Numbered from the stretch's first letter, positions 9,280-18,707 are shown. The stretch is 64,000 nucleotides of DNA from Cupriavidus pampae (GCF_914271485.1 NZ_CAJZAG010000018.1:42039-106038), one strand, 5' to 3'. Notes: generated by a model not told the origin, from the letters alone. Numbers and translations are program-made.

Positions 9280-9713
9280 ACCACACTTTCGAGTCGTATC
9301 TCCGACGTCAGCGACATCATCCGCTGCATCGATAGGCAACCGACGGTGCGCAATCAATGCGATGAATGCCATACGTCCTAGATGACGAGTGGCCGTTTTG
9401 TAGAGCATAGCGGACAAAGTAATTCGTGAGGTCAACGACTGAGATGGGTCGGACAGCGTCCATCGGCGGCGACGGAGTCAAGCCCCGGGTAGCAAAGAAA
9501 GAAAACCGCCGCACGCCCGTGAGCGCGCACGGCGGTCGAAGTACTGCAGGGATGACGCGATCAGTATCAATCCCCGCGTCTCCGGTTTCAATTCGAATCT
9601 GACGCACCAGAATCTCACGCGCGGTGCAGCGCTCGGCGATTCCGCCTAGTCACGCCACGACGCGGGCGAAGGCCTCACACACGCTTCGGGGAGAGTCGCC
9701 GCCGGCGCAAACT
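9280..9713. other. gene-poor gap with one terminator-like hairpin
   Basis: No supported gene is present between the binding protein and the recombinase. The one structured element is the hairpin at 9492-9536, listed separately. The rest shows no family-like reading frame. Confidence 0.5.
9492..9536 (-). terminator. hairpin with T-rich tail, minus orientation
   Basis: ACCGCCG at 9505-9511 pairs with CGGCGGT at 9530-9536, with three more pairs inside. Read on the minus strand the stem is followed by TTTTCTTTCTTTG. This resembles a Rho-independent terminator, yet no minus-strand gene now ends here. It may be a relic of a deleted gene. Confidence 0.4.
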
Positions 9714-9741
9714 TGATCTCCCTTCATTTGAACGGAGATCA
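9714..9741 (+). promoter_or_regulatory. inverted repeat enclosing the recombinase ribosome site
   Basis: TGATCTCC (9714-9721) and GGAGATCA (9734-9741) are perfect 8-bp complements around a 12-base loop. The right arm contains the GGAG that serves the ATG at 9744. In RNA the stem would hide the ribosome site. It could equally be an operator. Confidence 0.45.
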
Positions 9742-9743
9742 TC

Positions 9744-10371
9744 ATGGACACGCCAAATTCTCAATCGAGCCAACATGTTCCCTGGAACAAGGGGAAGCTG
9801 CACCGGGCAGAAGCCGCCGCTCAAGCTTTGCGAGATCTGGGCGATTCGCACGCGACTGCAGATATCGTCAAACCTACGCGAGCTAGCGCTGTTCAATCTC
9901 GCGATCGACAGCAAACTCCGGGCGTGCGATCTCACTAGGTTGCTCGTACGTGATGTCTGCCACGGTACCCGCGTCAGTGCTCGGGCAACAGTTGTCCAAC
10001 AGAAGACCCATAGACCGGTCCAGTTTGAGATCACAGAACAGACTAGGGCGAGCCTTGAAGCATGGATAGCTGCCCGAGGATTGAGCTCGTCGGATGCGTT
10101 ATTCCCGAGTCGCATACAGACTTCGGCCCACCTTTCTACCCGGCAGTACGCCCGATTGGTACACAGATGGGTCGCCTCGATTGGCCTCGATGACACCGCC
10201 TATGGCACGCACACCATGCGTCGAACCAAAGCATCGTTGATCTACCGTCGAACCAAGAACCTCCGAGCCGTGCAACTACTGCTCGGCCACACGAAGCTCG
10301 AAAGTACTGTGCGCTACCTTGGCATAGAAGTCGACGATGCGCTGGAGATGGCTGAGCAGACTGAAGTCTAG
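9744..10371 (+). pseudogene. small tyrosine recombinase/integrase with a +1 frameshift
   Basis: Two frames join to a roughly 208-residue protein of the short site-specific integrase family. The N terminus (HVPWNKGKL) is in the first frame. After one extra C near 9801 the rest (TGQKPPLKLCEIWAIRTRLQ onward) is in the next. The catalytic set is visible: Arg in SKLRACDL, His-x-x-Arg in HTMRRTKA, His in LLGHTKLE and Tyr in VRYLGI. A start inside the second frame would lose the family N terminus, so I call it frameshifted, though a sequencing error is possible. It lacks an arm-type DNA-binding domain. Homologues are spread singly through many proteobacterial genomes and may be domesticated. Confidence 0.7.
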
Positions 10372-10751
10372 TAGGTTCCATGGCCGGCGAGCGGTCACTC
10401 ACCGGCCATGAACCGACTTTCGTTCGCACTGAAGATCGATAGTTCGAACGTCGGTTCGACGCTAACAATCGGACATTGAATCTGTGGCGCTTCGCTAGCG
10501 GGGAGATTTCGGGCGCCTTCGTTATCTGATGGGTTAATCCCAAAAATATCGGCATTGGGTCGCCCCGAGACTGCTGGACATGGCGGCCGGACCCAATAGG
10601 CAAAGCCCGGCGAAGGCGGTCGAGGGGCAGTTGCCCGAATCTGTCACGCGCGCTCGCCGCTTATGTCGAGCGCGCGGGTGGAGGCGTAGGTACGTGAGAT
10701 AGGTGACGCGCGGTCGCGCTGCTCAAATCAGGGGCACCGTCGGCGGGGCCC
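10372..10751. other. 380-base gap with two strong hairpins
   Basis: No gene is supported here. CATGGCCGG (10379-10387) pairs with CCGGCCATG (10402-10410) eight bases after the recombinase stop. CGCGCGCTCG (10647-10656) pairs perfectly with CGAGCGCGCG (10667-10676) around a ten-base loop. Neither has a T-run. They may end transcripts or mark recombination sites. Confidence 0.5.
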
Positions 10752-11876
10752 CTACCGCGACTTGCGCTGTCGCCTAAGCGGAACCATCAGGTCCTCAGCA
10801 AGACTGGCAGTGTCAAAGCGCAGAGCGGCCCGTGGGCGGTCAACTGTGACCGGAGACCTTTCCTCGCCGTTGCCAAAACCCATGGTTCCGGAGTTAGGGC
10901 TTGCGTCGTCCTCGGCCTGAGTCCGCCATCCCAAATGCTCGCTTGCATCGATGCGCGCGGCCAGCGAGACGTGGGTCAGCTTTTGGGTCGGGTCAATTAG
11001 TTCTAAAGCCCAATCGGCGTAGGTAATGCCTGCCGTCAATTGCCGCAAGACGATTTCCTCAATCAATGCGAAGCTGGCGCTGAAGCCACCGTGATTATGC
11101 GGACCGGGGCGTTCGAGCGACAAGCGCAGCACCAACGCGCCTTGCTCATTAAGCTGAATCCTGGCACCGCCGTCCTGTTCGAGATAGAGGGCCGCGCCTT
11201 CGATGTCCGAATTCATGCCCTTGCTGCTGTCGAACAGCCTGGGGTCGCCGAACAACGCGCGCTGGTGCAGATCGGTGAGCAGTTTCGGATGTTCCAGTGC
11301 GGCAGGCCGCAAGATGCGCTGAAGGGGGCCACCCACGATCGCCAGGTCCAGCATTGGCGACTGGGTCGAATGACCGTTTCGGCTGCGGGGCAGCACGCTA
11401 ATCGCGGACTGCGTGAGCATATTTACATCAAGCGGAGCGGTGGCATGCGCGAGCTGATAGTCGTGAATTGCCCGCGTCACCAAATCCTTTAGCTCTTCTG
11501 GCGTCTTGAAGCCGCCCCGGAAATAGCCCTGCTGCCAGCCCTGTACGTCGGACACAAACTTGGCCTGTTGCGTGTCGCGCGTCACTCCCTCCTGAACGAA
11601 AGCCAGGATCGGTTTGGTGTCACGTGCTTCCAGGAATTCTTCGTGGGTCGGCGAAACGCCGGACGTCCCCTGCACGTAGCCGTACTGCTCGCCGAGAACC
11701 AGCACCACGAGGTCCGCCGAGCGCAGACCCTGCATGCAGGCGATTTGCGGTGAGCTCGGCTGCGCGCCGAAATCTTCCGCCATGACGGGCTCGTGCCGAA
11801 GTGTTGTGACAGCGGAGCGGGCGGCCTCGCGGAATGGCTCGAACCCGCGGATCAGGGAACTGACAAAAACCTTCAT
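10752..11876 (-). CDS. DUF4062 domain protein, candidate defence or signalling protein
   Basis: A 374-residue protein whose first about 95 residues match the DUF4062 pattern well: MKVFVSSLIRGFEPFREAA, then PVMAEDF, CMQGLRSADLVVLVLGEQYG, and THEEFLEA followed by KPILAFV. DUF4062 is a Rossmann-like, TIR-resembling domain found at the N terminus of NTPase and defence-island proteins. The remaining residues have no NTPase motif that I can see, and no enzyme family is recognised. The start is the ATG of MKVFV rather than an upstream in-frame codon, because the domain begins there. It shares the accessory patch with the recombinase and the 12.0-kb gene. Confidence 0.75.
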   Translation of the reverse strand: MKVFVSSLIRGFEPFREAARSAVTTLRHEPVMAEDFGAQPSSPQIACMQGLRSADLVVLVLGEQYGYVQGTSGVSPTHEEFLEARDTKPILAFVQEGVTRDTQQAKFVSDVQGWQQGYFRGGFKTPEELKDLVTRAIHDYQLAHATAPLDVNMLTQSAISVLPRSRNGHSTQSPMLDLAIVGGPLQRILRPAALEHPKLLTDLHQRALFGDPRLFDSSKGMNSDIEGAALYLEQDGGARIQLNEQGALVLRLSLERPGPHNHGGFSASFALIEEIVLRQLTAGITYADWALELIDPTQKLTHVSLAARIDASEHLGWRTQAEDDASPNSGTMGFGNGEERSPVTVDRPRAALRFDTASLAEDLMVPLRRQRKSR

Positions 11877-12044
11877 CTTGTCTCTCACGTCGCTGGGAAT
11901 CAATCGTGCAGCAAGGATATAGCATGGTTGCGACCCAAGACCCAAAAGGAGCGCCGAGCCTCCCAGCCCTGTGACTGCGTCCGAGATCCGGTAGATTCAC
12001 GCAGACGATCTTGAGAGGTCTTCCACCGGAGCCCCGTCAATGCC

Positions 12045-12779
12045 TTAGTCCTCGAAGTCGCTGTCGGTGAACGCCGGATAGAGCAGGCTGTCGCGGCTCG
12101 GGTTGTAGCGCGCGCCATCGCGTGCGCCATTCCCTAGCGACTGGCGCTCCCAGCCTTGTGCGACAAGGTGGTCGATCAAACCAGGCGTCAGATCTTCCGC
12201 GCCGTCCTGCCCGAAGATCGTGTTTGCCCTCTTGTCAAACGACTGCGCCTTGTCGATGGCTTGGCGCAACTCGTGAATCGGGTAGCCGAGGATGGCGCGC
12301 GTTCCGATCAATGGATGTTCGGTATCTACCAGGAATGCGTCGCCGTCGAGCGCAAAGCGCCCCTCCCATTCGATCTCGATATTCCTTCCGGCGTCCTTGA
12401 TGTTGCGTGGCAACACCTCGCCGTGCCAGATCAGGCAGATTGCTAGCTCCTCGTCGACATCCAGCATCCATGCGTCGCCCTGGCTCGTGAACAGCACGAG
12501 CGGCACCATCATCGTTTCCGGGCCGGTGATGACGATCCTTGTTTCGCCCGCCTGGGCGGAACTGACGATGAGGTCCAGCTCAGCGTTGAGTTTGCCGAAG
12601 CCCGCCCGGTCCTCGAATTCTTTGAGGCAGAGCGTGACGTGGTGCCAATGGTCGTACCCTGCATTGCGCGCGACACGGTTCAGCAGGTCGGCGTGTTTTC
12701 CGCCGCCTTTGCGTTGGAGCTTCTTGGCTTGCTTCTTGAGGTCGTCAACCTTCGCGGCGGACGTGGGGATGTAGCGCAT
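12045..12779 (-). CDS. hypothetical protein with glyoxalase-related N-terminal motif
   Basis: A 244-residue soluble protein. The segment DLKKQAKKLQRKGGGKHADL followed by NRVARNAGYDHWHHVTLCL near residues 12-55 resembles the small glyoxalase-related domain (PF20066-like). In that domain a basic helix, a conserved small-residue helix and a GY-x-x-W motif recur in plasmid and accessory proteins. The rest is unrecognised and acidic at the C terminus (FTDSDFED). AAGGAA lies seven bases before the ATG. Proteins with this N terminus are often found on mobile elements with unknown function. The next gene in transcription order, DUF4062, follows after 168 bases. Confidence 0.6.
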   Translation of the reverse strand: MRYIPTSAAKVDDLKKQAKKLQRKGGGKHADLLNRVARNAGYDHWHHVTLCLKEFEDRAGFGKLNAELDLIVSSAQAGETRIVITGPETMMVPLVLFTSQGDAWMLDVDEELAICLIWHGEVLPRNIKDAGRNIEIEWEGRFALDGDAFLVDTEHPLIGTRAILGYPIHELRQAIDKAQSFDKRANTIFGQDGAEDLTPGLIDHLVAQGWERQSLGNGARDGARYNPSRDSLLYPAFTDSDFED

Positions 12780-13398
12780 GACAGATTCCTTGTCTGTGAT
12801 GCGAATCGACGGTGCCCACTGCCGGGATTCGCCACAGGTTGGGAATCGGCCATAATTAGTTTCTTCGTCATCCCGTGAGGGTCTGCAATTGTGGACAGCA
12901 GGCGATGACGGATCGCCTGCGTGCATTCTACAGTACCCGGGTTCTGTCGGGAATCCACTCTTCGTTTCGCCAGGTGCCGCGCCGAGTCTCCTGGCTCATT
13001 GCGCGGAGTTCGGCCAAACGGAAACTGCAACATCTCTGAGGATCGGCCGAGCGGCTGATGTCGTAGATTGTGCGTCCTCACCAAGTCAGGCCGATCAGCC
13101 GCCAGGGGTCGGGGACAGCCAATTAGGTCGATCCGAGTCGTCGGTCACCGGCCAGCTCCGTCACTAATCGGCCGGTCATCAGCAAGCCTCGCGGAGAATC
13201 GCACTGCATCCAAGCGAATCAACGGCCGTCCGGTTTCTGATGGGCGGGTCCGACGCAGAAATCCATGTAAAAAGGAGGGCAGGTAGACTGTCAACTCCCG
13301 GCTCGGCGAACATCTAACATAGTCCCCCCCCAAATTGAGGGAATCCCTGAGTATCCAAACCGCCTACAGTAGGCTGATCGTTACGATTTCCTACCAAC
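12780..13398. other. 619-base gap with an inverted repeat, no supported gene
   Basis: GCGGCTGAT (13051-13059) and ATCAGCCGC (13094-13102) are perfect 9-bp complements 34 bases apart. A run of eight C lies near 13330. Reading frames here are short and lack ribosome sites or family features. Confidence 0.5.
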
Positions 13399-13962
13399 AT
13401 GCTCATCGCACTCATTGCCGCAATTGGATCGGCAAGCGTAGCGGCCGATACGCTCGTCGATGGACCTGCCATGCACTATCAGCAGCCTGCCTTACTCCGT
13501 CCAACTTTTGCGGATACCGGCGATTTGATTCACTCCACGAAAGCCAATATCGATGATGATCAAACCGGGAGACCTGGAGTTAGATCGAAAGACTTTACAG
13601 ACACAGTGAATGGAATTGACCGTGATGAGGATGGCGTTCGCGATGACATTCAACAGTACATCATCGCAAACTACACGAACAGCCGAGAGGCCAAAGGACT
13701 GTTGCAACATGCCCGCGCAGCCCAACGCTACTATTTGAACTCACCTGACATCGCGGAGGTCCAGCTCAACTGGACCAACTTCGATCGATCCGCCCAATGC
13801 CTGCGCGATCTCTTTGGACCGGGCCACTGGACGAGGCATGCCCAAGAGATACGCGTCCAGATGTTGAATACCGCGCTGCGTGTTAAGACATACATTGCAA
13901 TGAGCAAGATCGCTGCCGGACACATCTATCCAATTGATTTTTCTCCGGGCGCATGTGAGTAG
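13399..13962 (+). CDS. small putatively secreted protein with a Ca-binding-like loop
   Basis: A 187-residue protein starting with a short hydrophobic leader (MLIALIAAIGSASVAA) that looks like a signal peptide cut after VAA. Residues about 73-82 read DRDEDGVRDD, the DxDxDG loop typical of thrombospondin-type-3 or EF-hand-like calcium sites. The rest is helical with two Cys and no family I recognise. No good ribosome site is visible, so the start is uncertain. It stands alone between two gene-poor gaps. Confidence 0.55.
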   Translation: MLIALIAAIGSASVAADTLVDGPAMHYQQPALLRPTFADTGDLIHSTKANIDDDQTGRPGVRSKDFTDTVNGIDRDEDGVRDDIQQYIIANYTNSREAKGLLQHARAAQRYYLNSPDIAEVQLNWTNFDRSAQCLRDLFGPGHWTRHAQEIRVQMLNTALRVKTYIAMSKIAAGHIYPIDFSPGACE

Positions 13963-14313
13963 CAAAATCAGCGCACGCTGTCTCGTTTCGACAATGAAAG
14001 ATCAACTTCTCCGAGCTCGCGGGTTCGGAAAACGCGAAAAACCGCCCAGGGTCCGGTGACAGTTGCCTGACTCAGTACGGGCCGGCAGTGATCGGCCAGA
14101 ACCGGTCATCGCGTCACCCATGGTGCGCTTTCATTTCAGCGAGGTTGAAGCCACGCTGCTTCAGTAAAGCTTCACAACGTCAATTCGCACTAGCCCGGTG
14201 CTGATGTCAGTTGTGGTAGTAGTCGTAAGCTCCTTACACCCAACTGTGAGATGGATGTACCGGCTTCCGTACCAAAAAGCCACTCCGTATGGGCCACATA
14301 CTCAGAGGCTGCT
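13963..14313. other. 351-base gap, no supported gene
   Basis: The gap between the secreted protein and the 3' end of the amidase gene holds no recognisable gene. GC-rich diverging repeats around 14050-14110 (GGTCCGGTGACAG, ACCGGTCATCG) look like intergenic debris. No T-run terminator is evident. Confidence 0.4.
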
Positions 14314-15792
14314 TCAATCCAGTGCGCCAGCCCATACCTTCGGCAACTGTCCACGCCAAGGGTAGGCCGCTTCCAGTTGCCCGGCCAGACGAAACAGCAA
14401 ATCTTCACGTCCGAAGCCGGCCATGAAGTGCGAACCGATCGGCAGGCCGGCTTGCGGATCGATCGACAGCGGCACGGACATGGCTGGCGTGCCGGAGACA
14501 TTCGACAATGCTGTGAACGGCGACTGGCTGAACACGTGGGCAATCCAGCCGAGTCCATCGACCGATGTCTCCACACGGTTGTATTCGCCGATACGCGGCG
14601 GGAGTGCTGGCAACGTTGGCGTCAGGAGCAGATCGTATCCGGCAAAGAAACGGCCGAGCGCGCGTGTGACGGTGTTGCGCACCTGTAGCGCAGATAACAA
14701 CTCGACCGCACCGAGCTCGCGGCCATACCGATAGACGGCAAGCGTCGCGGGTTCGAGATACTCCACATCGGCAGCACGGCCGGTGGTCGCCACAATTGCA
14801 TCTACGCGCATCGCGGCGTTGGCCGCCCAGATGCGCGCATTGCATAGTACGAAGGCGTCCCAGCTTGCACCGAGATTTGGTGCCGCCTCGTCTACGTGAT
14901 GCCCGAGCGCCAACAGCCGCTTTGCCACATCGTCGAGCGCGTCAGCCACCGCCGGGGCCGTGCAAGTGTCATTGAATGGATGCGGCATGTAGGCGATCTT
15001 CAGCGTGTGCGGTGCGTGCCGAGTCTCCGCCAGATAGCTGGCGCGGGGCGGTGCGATTTCGTACGGCTCGCCGATGGCACCACCATTGACGGCATCGAGC
15101 AAGGCAGCGCTATCGCGCACCGACCGGCTGATGGCAAAATGCGTGCCCAGGCCATTCCATACCTCGTCTACAAACGGGGCGTTGGACACGCGGCCACGGC
15201 TCGGCTTCAGACCGAACAGCCCCGTGCATGACGCCGGCACGCGGATTGAACCACCTCCGTCCGTGGCATGGGCGATCGGCACGATGCCCGCCGCCACGGC
15301 CGCCGCCGCCCCGCCGCTCGACCCACCCGCGCCATGCTCGAGGTGCCACGGATTGCGCGTGGGGCCATGCATGCGGGACTCCGTTGTGGTGCTAACCGCA
15401 AACTCCGGAGTGGTCGTGCGGCCGAGCGTGACCAGCCCAGCCTCGCGAAAGCGCGTCATCAAGAACGAGTCCTCACTGGCCGTGGACCCCGTCGCGAGAC
15501 GGCTACACATCTCGGTCTTGCGTCCGCGCATGGCAATGCCAAGATCCTTGAGCAGGAAAGGCACACCAGCGAGCGGACGTTGTGCGACATGCGCGGCGCG
15601 CGCCGTGTCCGCTGCCAGCGCCTGGGCAATGGCTTCGTCGGGCCAGTCCTCGAGCACGGCATTGATGCGCGGATTGACGGCATCGATCGCGGCCAACGCG
15701 GCTTGCGCGACTTCGACGGCGGTCACTTCGCCGGCTGCAATCAGGGCATGCAGGCCCATGCCATCCAAAACGGTATATTCGGCGAGCTTCAT
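14314..15792 (-). CDS. amidase-signature-family amidase
   Basis: A 492-residue amidase of normal length. The Ser-cisSer-Lys triad is in place: K82 in FLLKDLG, the cis-Ser in GGSSGG (156-161), and the nucleophile S182 in TDGGGSIRVPAS. It hydrolyses a carboxamide to acid plus ammonia in the cytoplasm. It is cotranscribed on the minus strand with the MFS transporter (10-base gap) and the M20-type hydrolase upstream, so the three probably import and break down one amide or ureido compound. It is not GatA, since no GatB/GatC neighbours are present and the C-terminal part differs. Confidence 0.9.
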   Translation of the reverse strand: MKLAEYTVLDGMGLHALIAAGEVTAVEVAQAALAAIDAVNPRINAVLEDWPDEAIAQALAADTARAAHVAQRPLAGVPFLLKDLGIAMRGRKTEMCSRLATGSTASEDSFLMTRFREAGLVTLGRTTTPEFAVSTTTESRMHGPTRNPWHLEHGAGGSSGGAAAAVAAGIVPIAHATDGGGSIRVPASCTGLFGLKPSRGRVSNAPFVDEVWNGLGTHFAISRSVRDSAALLDAVNGGAIGEPYEIAPPRASYLAETRHAPHTLKIAYMPHPFNDTCTAPAVADALDDVAKRLLALGHHVDEAAPNLGASWDAFVLCNARIWAANAAMRVDAIVATTGRAADVEYLEPATLAVYRYGRELGAVELLSALQVRNTVTRALGRFFAGYDLLLTPTLPALPPRIGEYNRVETSVDGLGWIAHVFSQSPFTALSNVSGTPAMSVPLSIDPQAGLPIGSHFMAGFGREDLLFRLAGQLEAAYPWRGQLPKVWAGALD

Positions 15793-15802
15793 AAGACGCG
15801 AT

Positions 15803-17149
15803 CTATTTGGCCGCCCCGGTGCCCGCAGCCTGCGCTGGGCCGTGGCGCGGGGGCATTGGCGCGCCAGATTGCAGACGGATCAGCAGGAAGATGACGCCGC
15901 ACAAGAGCAATGCCGCCGCCATCAGCATGAAGCCCGGATAGATGCTGCCGGTAGCAGTCTTCGACCAGCCGATGATGCTGGGGCCAAAGAAGCCGCCCGA
16001 CAGGCCAATGGTATTGATTAGAGCGATAGCGCCGGCACGTGCATCACCTTTGATGTATTCGGCGGGCACGGCCCAAAACACGATGTTGGCCATCCACATC
16101 ATGCCGGTGGCTATCGTGATGCTCACGAGCATCGGCACCAGATGGCCATCGGACAGATACCAGCCGACGAAACCCAGAAAGCCGATGAAAGCAGGCACCG
16201 CGATATGGTAGCGACGCTCACGGCGGCGGTCGGAACTGCGACCACCGAAGTAGATAGCGAGTGCGGCGGCGACCGACGGAATGGCCGCGTACCACCCGAG
16301 CATTTGCGTGCTGGTGACGCCGGCCGATTTGATGATAGTTGGCAACCAGAAGCTCAGTGCGTAGGCCGGCGCGATGATGCATAGGTACGCCACGGCCAGG
16401 ATATAGACCTTGGGGTCGCGCAGGACCGTGAAAAACGATTCGTGCCGCGCGTCGCCGATGCCCGCGGTTTCCGCAGCCAGCAATCGCTTTTCGGCGTCGC
16501 TGAGCCATGCCGCGCGAGCGGGGCCGTCATCGAGCGCGAAAAAGACCACAATGCCAAGAAGCACGGTGGGCACGCCTTCGATCAGGAACATCCATTGCCA
16601 CCCTGCGAGATGGCCGGTGCCGGAGAAGACCGTCATGATCCATGTGGACAGCGGCGCGCCGATGATACCGCTGACGGGACCGGCGAGCCAGACAAGCGAG
16701 ATGGCACCGGCGATACGCGTGGGACCGTACCAGCGCGACAAATAAAACAGCACGCCCGGCGCGAAGCCCGCCTCGAATGCACCCAGCAGAAAGCGCAACG
16801 CATAGAAGGCCGGCACGCTATTGACGAACAGCATGCACATCGATGTGATGCCCCACAGCACCATGATGCGGCTGAAGGTCAGGCGCGCGCCGACCTTCGG
16901 CAGCAGCAGGTTGCTCGGCAGCTCGAATAACACGTATCCCACGAAAAAAATGCCGGCCCCCACACCGTATGCGGCATCGGAGAAGCCAAGATCGCTCTGC
17001 ATCTGCAGCTTGGCGAAGCCCACGTTGACGCGGTCCAGATACGCGAACATGAAGCCGACGAAAAGCAGCGGCAACAGGCGCAGATTGACCTTGCGATACA
17101 GGGAGGCGATCGCAGTACCCCTTTCCGACATCTGTTCTCTCCGAGACAC
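15803..17149 (-). CDS. MFS transporter, anion:cation symporter type
   Basis: A 448-residue, 12-helix major facilitator of the ACS type (relatives carry hexuronates, phthalate and tartrate). The marks are the N-terminal FMFAYLDRVNVGFAKLQM and GAGIFFVGYVLFELPSNLLL, and the central GAFEAGFAPGVLFYLSRWY. The GTG start has AGGAGA about five bases upstream. An ATG six codons in also has GGAGAG and cannot be excluded. The substrate is presumably the amide or N-carbamoyl compound handled by the flanking hydrolases. Confidence 0.9.
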   Translation of the reverse strand: MSRREQMSERGTAIASLYRKVNLRLLPLLFVGFMFAYLDRVNVGFAKLQMQSDLGFSDAAYGVGAGIFFVGYVLFELPSNLLLPKVGARLTFSRIMVLWGITSMCMLFVNSVPAFYALRFLLGAFEAGFAPGVLFYLSRWYGPTRIAGAISLVWLAGPVSGIIGAPLSTWIMTVFSGTGHLAGWQWMFLIEGVPTVLLGIVVFFALDDGPARAAWLSDAEKRLLAAETAGIGDARHESFFTVLRDPKVYILAVAYLCIIAPAYALSFWLPTIIKSAGVTSTQMLGWYAAIPSVAAALAIYFGGRSSDRRRERRYHIAVPAFIGFLGFVGWYLSDGHLVPMLVSITIATGMMWMANIVFWAVPAEYIKGDARAGAIALINTIGLSGGFFGPSIIGWSKTATGSIYPGFMLMAAALLLCGVIFLLIRLQSGAPMPPRHGPAQAAGTGAAK

Positions 17150-17244
17150 GACACTCTCCTTTGATGTCCTTAGCTGCTGTGGCGATGTTCTGCGACGTGA
17201 TGAGACGTTGTGCGTCGCTATTCGAATGTTTTTTTGGTCGCCTG

Positions 17245-18513
17245 CTACGCAGACATGATGGCCAGCATGGCGTCACACAATACTTGCGCGCCTGCCGCGA
17301 CATCGACGGGCCGTGCGCTCTCGGCCTCGTTGTGGCTGATGCCCTTCTCGCACGGCACAAAGACCATGCCGGTAGGCACATGTTGCGCGGTGTATTTGGC
17401 GTCATGGGTCGCTCCGGAGACGATGTCGCGGAACTTCATGCCGCGCGCATTCGCGGCATCGCGCACCGCCCCGACCACGCGCGCGTCAAACGACACCGGT
17501 GTCGAGCGCAGCAGTACCTTTGCTGAAATCGGGCAGCCTTCAATCTCGCCCTGGCAAAGTTGGAGAATCTTGTCGCCGGCACCGAGCAAATGCGCCGCAT
17601 CGGGATGACGCAGGTCGATGTTGAACGTGACCTTGCCTGGCACGGTGTTGGGCGAGCCCGGATAGACCTCGAACCTGCCAACGGTGAAGCGCAGCACGTC
17701 CAGCGGATCGACGATTGCCGCGCGGATGCGTGCAATCAGCGCGGTGGCTGCGACCAGTGCATCCTTGCGATGCCGTAACGGCGTGGTGCCCGCATGCGCC
17801 TCCGCGCCGATCAGTTGGATCTCGTATGCGTGCAAGCCCTGAATACCGGTCACGATGCCCACATCGCAAGTCTCGTTCTCGAGCACCGGCCCTTGTTCGA
17901 TATGGGCTTCGATGTAGGCGTGCGCGTCAATGCCGAGTTCGCGCTGACCCAGCGGAGGCAGCGCCACGATCTGGGCCTGCAATGCACTGGCGACGTCGGC
18001 CCCCTTGACGTCCCGAATCGCCAGCGCTTCCGCCAGGGGCAGCGCGCCAGCCGCGACTGCCGAGCCCATCGTGGGTGGCGGGAAGCGCGAGCCCTCCTCG
18101 TTCATCCACACCACGAGTTCCATCGGCCGTTCGGTCGTCACGCCGTAATCGTCGAGGGTTTCAAAAACCTCGAGCCCTGCCAACACGCCATAAACCCCAT
18201 CGAACTTGCCGCCGGTGGGTTGCGAATCCAGATGCGAGCCGGTCATCACCGGGCTCAGGGCCGGGTTACGGCCCGCGCGACGGATGAACAGATTGCCAAT
18301 CGGATCGATCGAGGCCTGATAGCCACGCGCGGTGGCCCACTCGAGCAACAGCATCCTGCCGCGCGTGTCTTCGTTGGTCAGGGCCTGACGGTTGACGCCG
18401 CCCTTGGCCGTTGCGCCGATCTCCGCCATCGCGCAGAGGCGCTCCCACAGGCGCTGGCCGCTGATGCGGGCGTCGACGGGAGCAAGATCGGAGGATTGGT
18501 TCGGTGCGTTCAT
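17245..18513 (-). CDS. M20-family amidohydrolase (N-carbamoyl-L-amino acid hydrolase/allantoate amidohydrolase type)
   Basis: A 422-residue Zn-dependent hydrolase of the hydantoinase/carbamoylase family. Metal-ligand motifs are visible in order: TGSHLDSQPTGGKFDG, VVWMNEEGSRF and EAHIEQGPVLE, then the dimerisation-domain GAEAHAGTTPL and the late SGATHDAKY and ISHNEAES. I start at the ATG of MNAPNQ because upstream in-frame codons at 18567 and 18573 lie inside the palindrome proposed as an operator. It heads the operon with the MFS and amidase genes. The reaction is likely removal of a carbamoyl or ureido group in ureide or hydantoin breakdown; the exact substrate is unknown. Confidence 0.85.
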   Translation of the reverse strand: MNAPNQSSDLAPVDARISGQRLWERLCAMAEIGATAKGGVNRQALTNEDTRGRMLLLEWATARGYQASIDPIGNLFIRRAGRNPALSPVMTGSHLDSQPTGGKFDGVYGVLAGLEVFETLDDYGVTTERPMELVVWMNEEGSRFPPPTMGSAVAAGALPLAEALAIRDVKGADVASALQAQIVALPPLGQRELGIDAHAYIEAHIEQGPVLENETCDVGIVTGIQGLHAYEIQLIGAEAHAGTTPLRHRKDALVAATALIARIRAAIVDPLDVLRFTVGRFEVYPGSPNTVPGKVTFNIDLRHPDAAHLLGAGDKILQLCQGEIEGCPISAKVLLRSTPVSFDARVVGAVRDAANARGMKFRDIVSGATHDAKYTAQHVPTGMVFVPCEKGISHNEAESARPVDVAAGAQVLCDAMLAIMSA

Positions 18514-18566
18514 CTTGGCTGTACCGGTGGTTGCAAGGCGAGCCAGTGTGACAAGTTGATTCCTCA

Positions 18567-18585
18567 TAGTCAAGTTACTTGACTA
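18567..18585. promoter_or_regulatory. perfect palindrome, candidate XRE-cupin operator
   Basis: TAGTCAAGTTACTTGACTA is a perfect inverted repeat with 9-bp arms and one central base. It lies between the divergent hydrolase operon and the XRE-cupin regulator gene. Its length and symmetry fit a helix-turn-helix dimer. Assignment to this regulator is by position. Confidence 0.6.
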
Positions 18586-18707
18586 AAAAGAATCAAACTG
18601 TCTTTAATCGTTCATTTTGTGCTTTATGGTTATCTTTTTAGGCGAGGCGCATGATTGGCGCTATACTCCGCGTTTTGGCTAGGCGGACCACAATCGCTGC
18701 GCAATTC

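Noticed and set aside
14251..15894. Plus-strand frames over the amidase gene
   Set aside because: These are shadows of the amidase gene, whose catalytic triad is intact on the minus strand.
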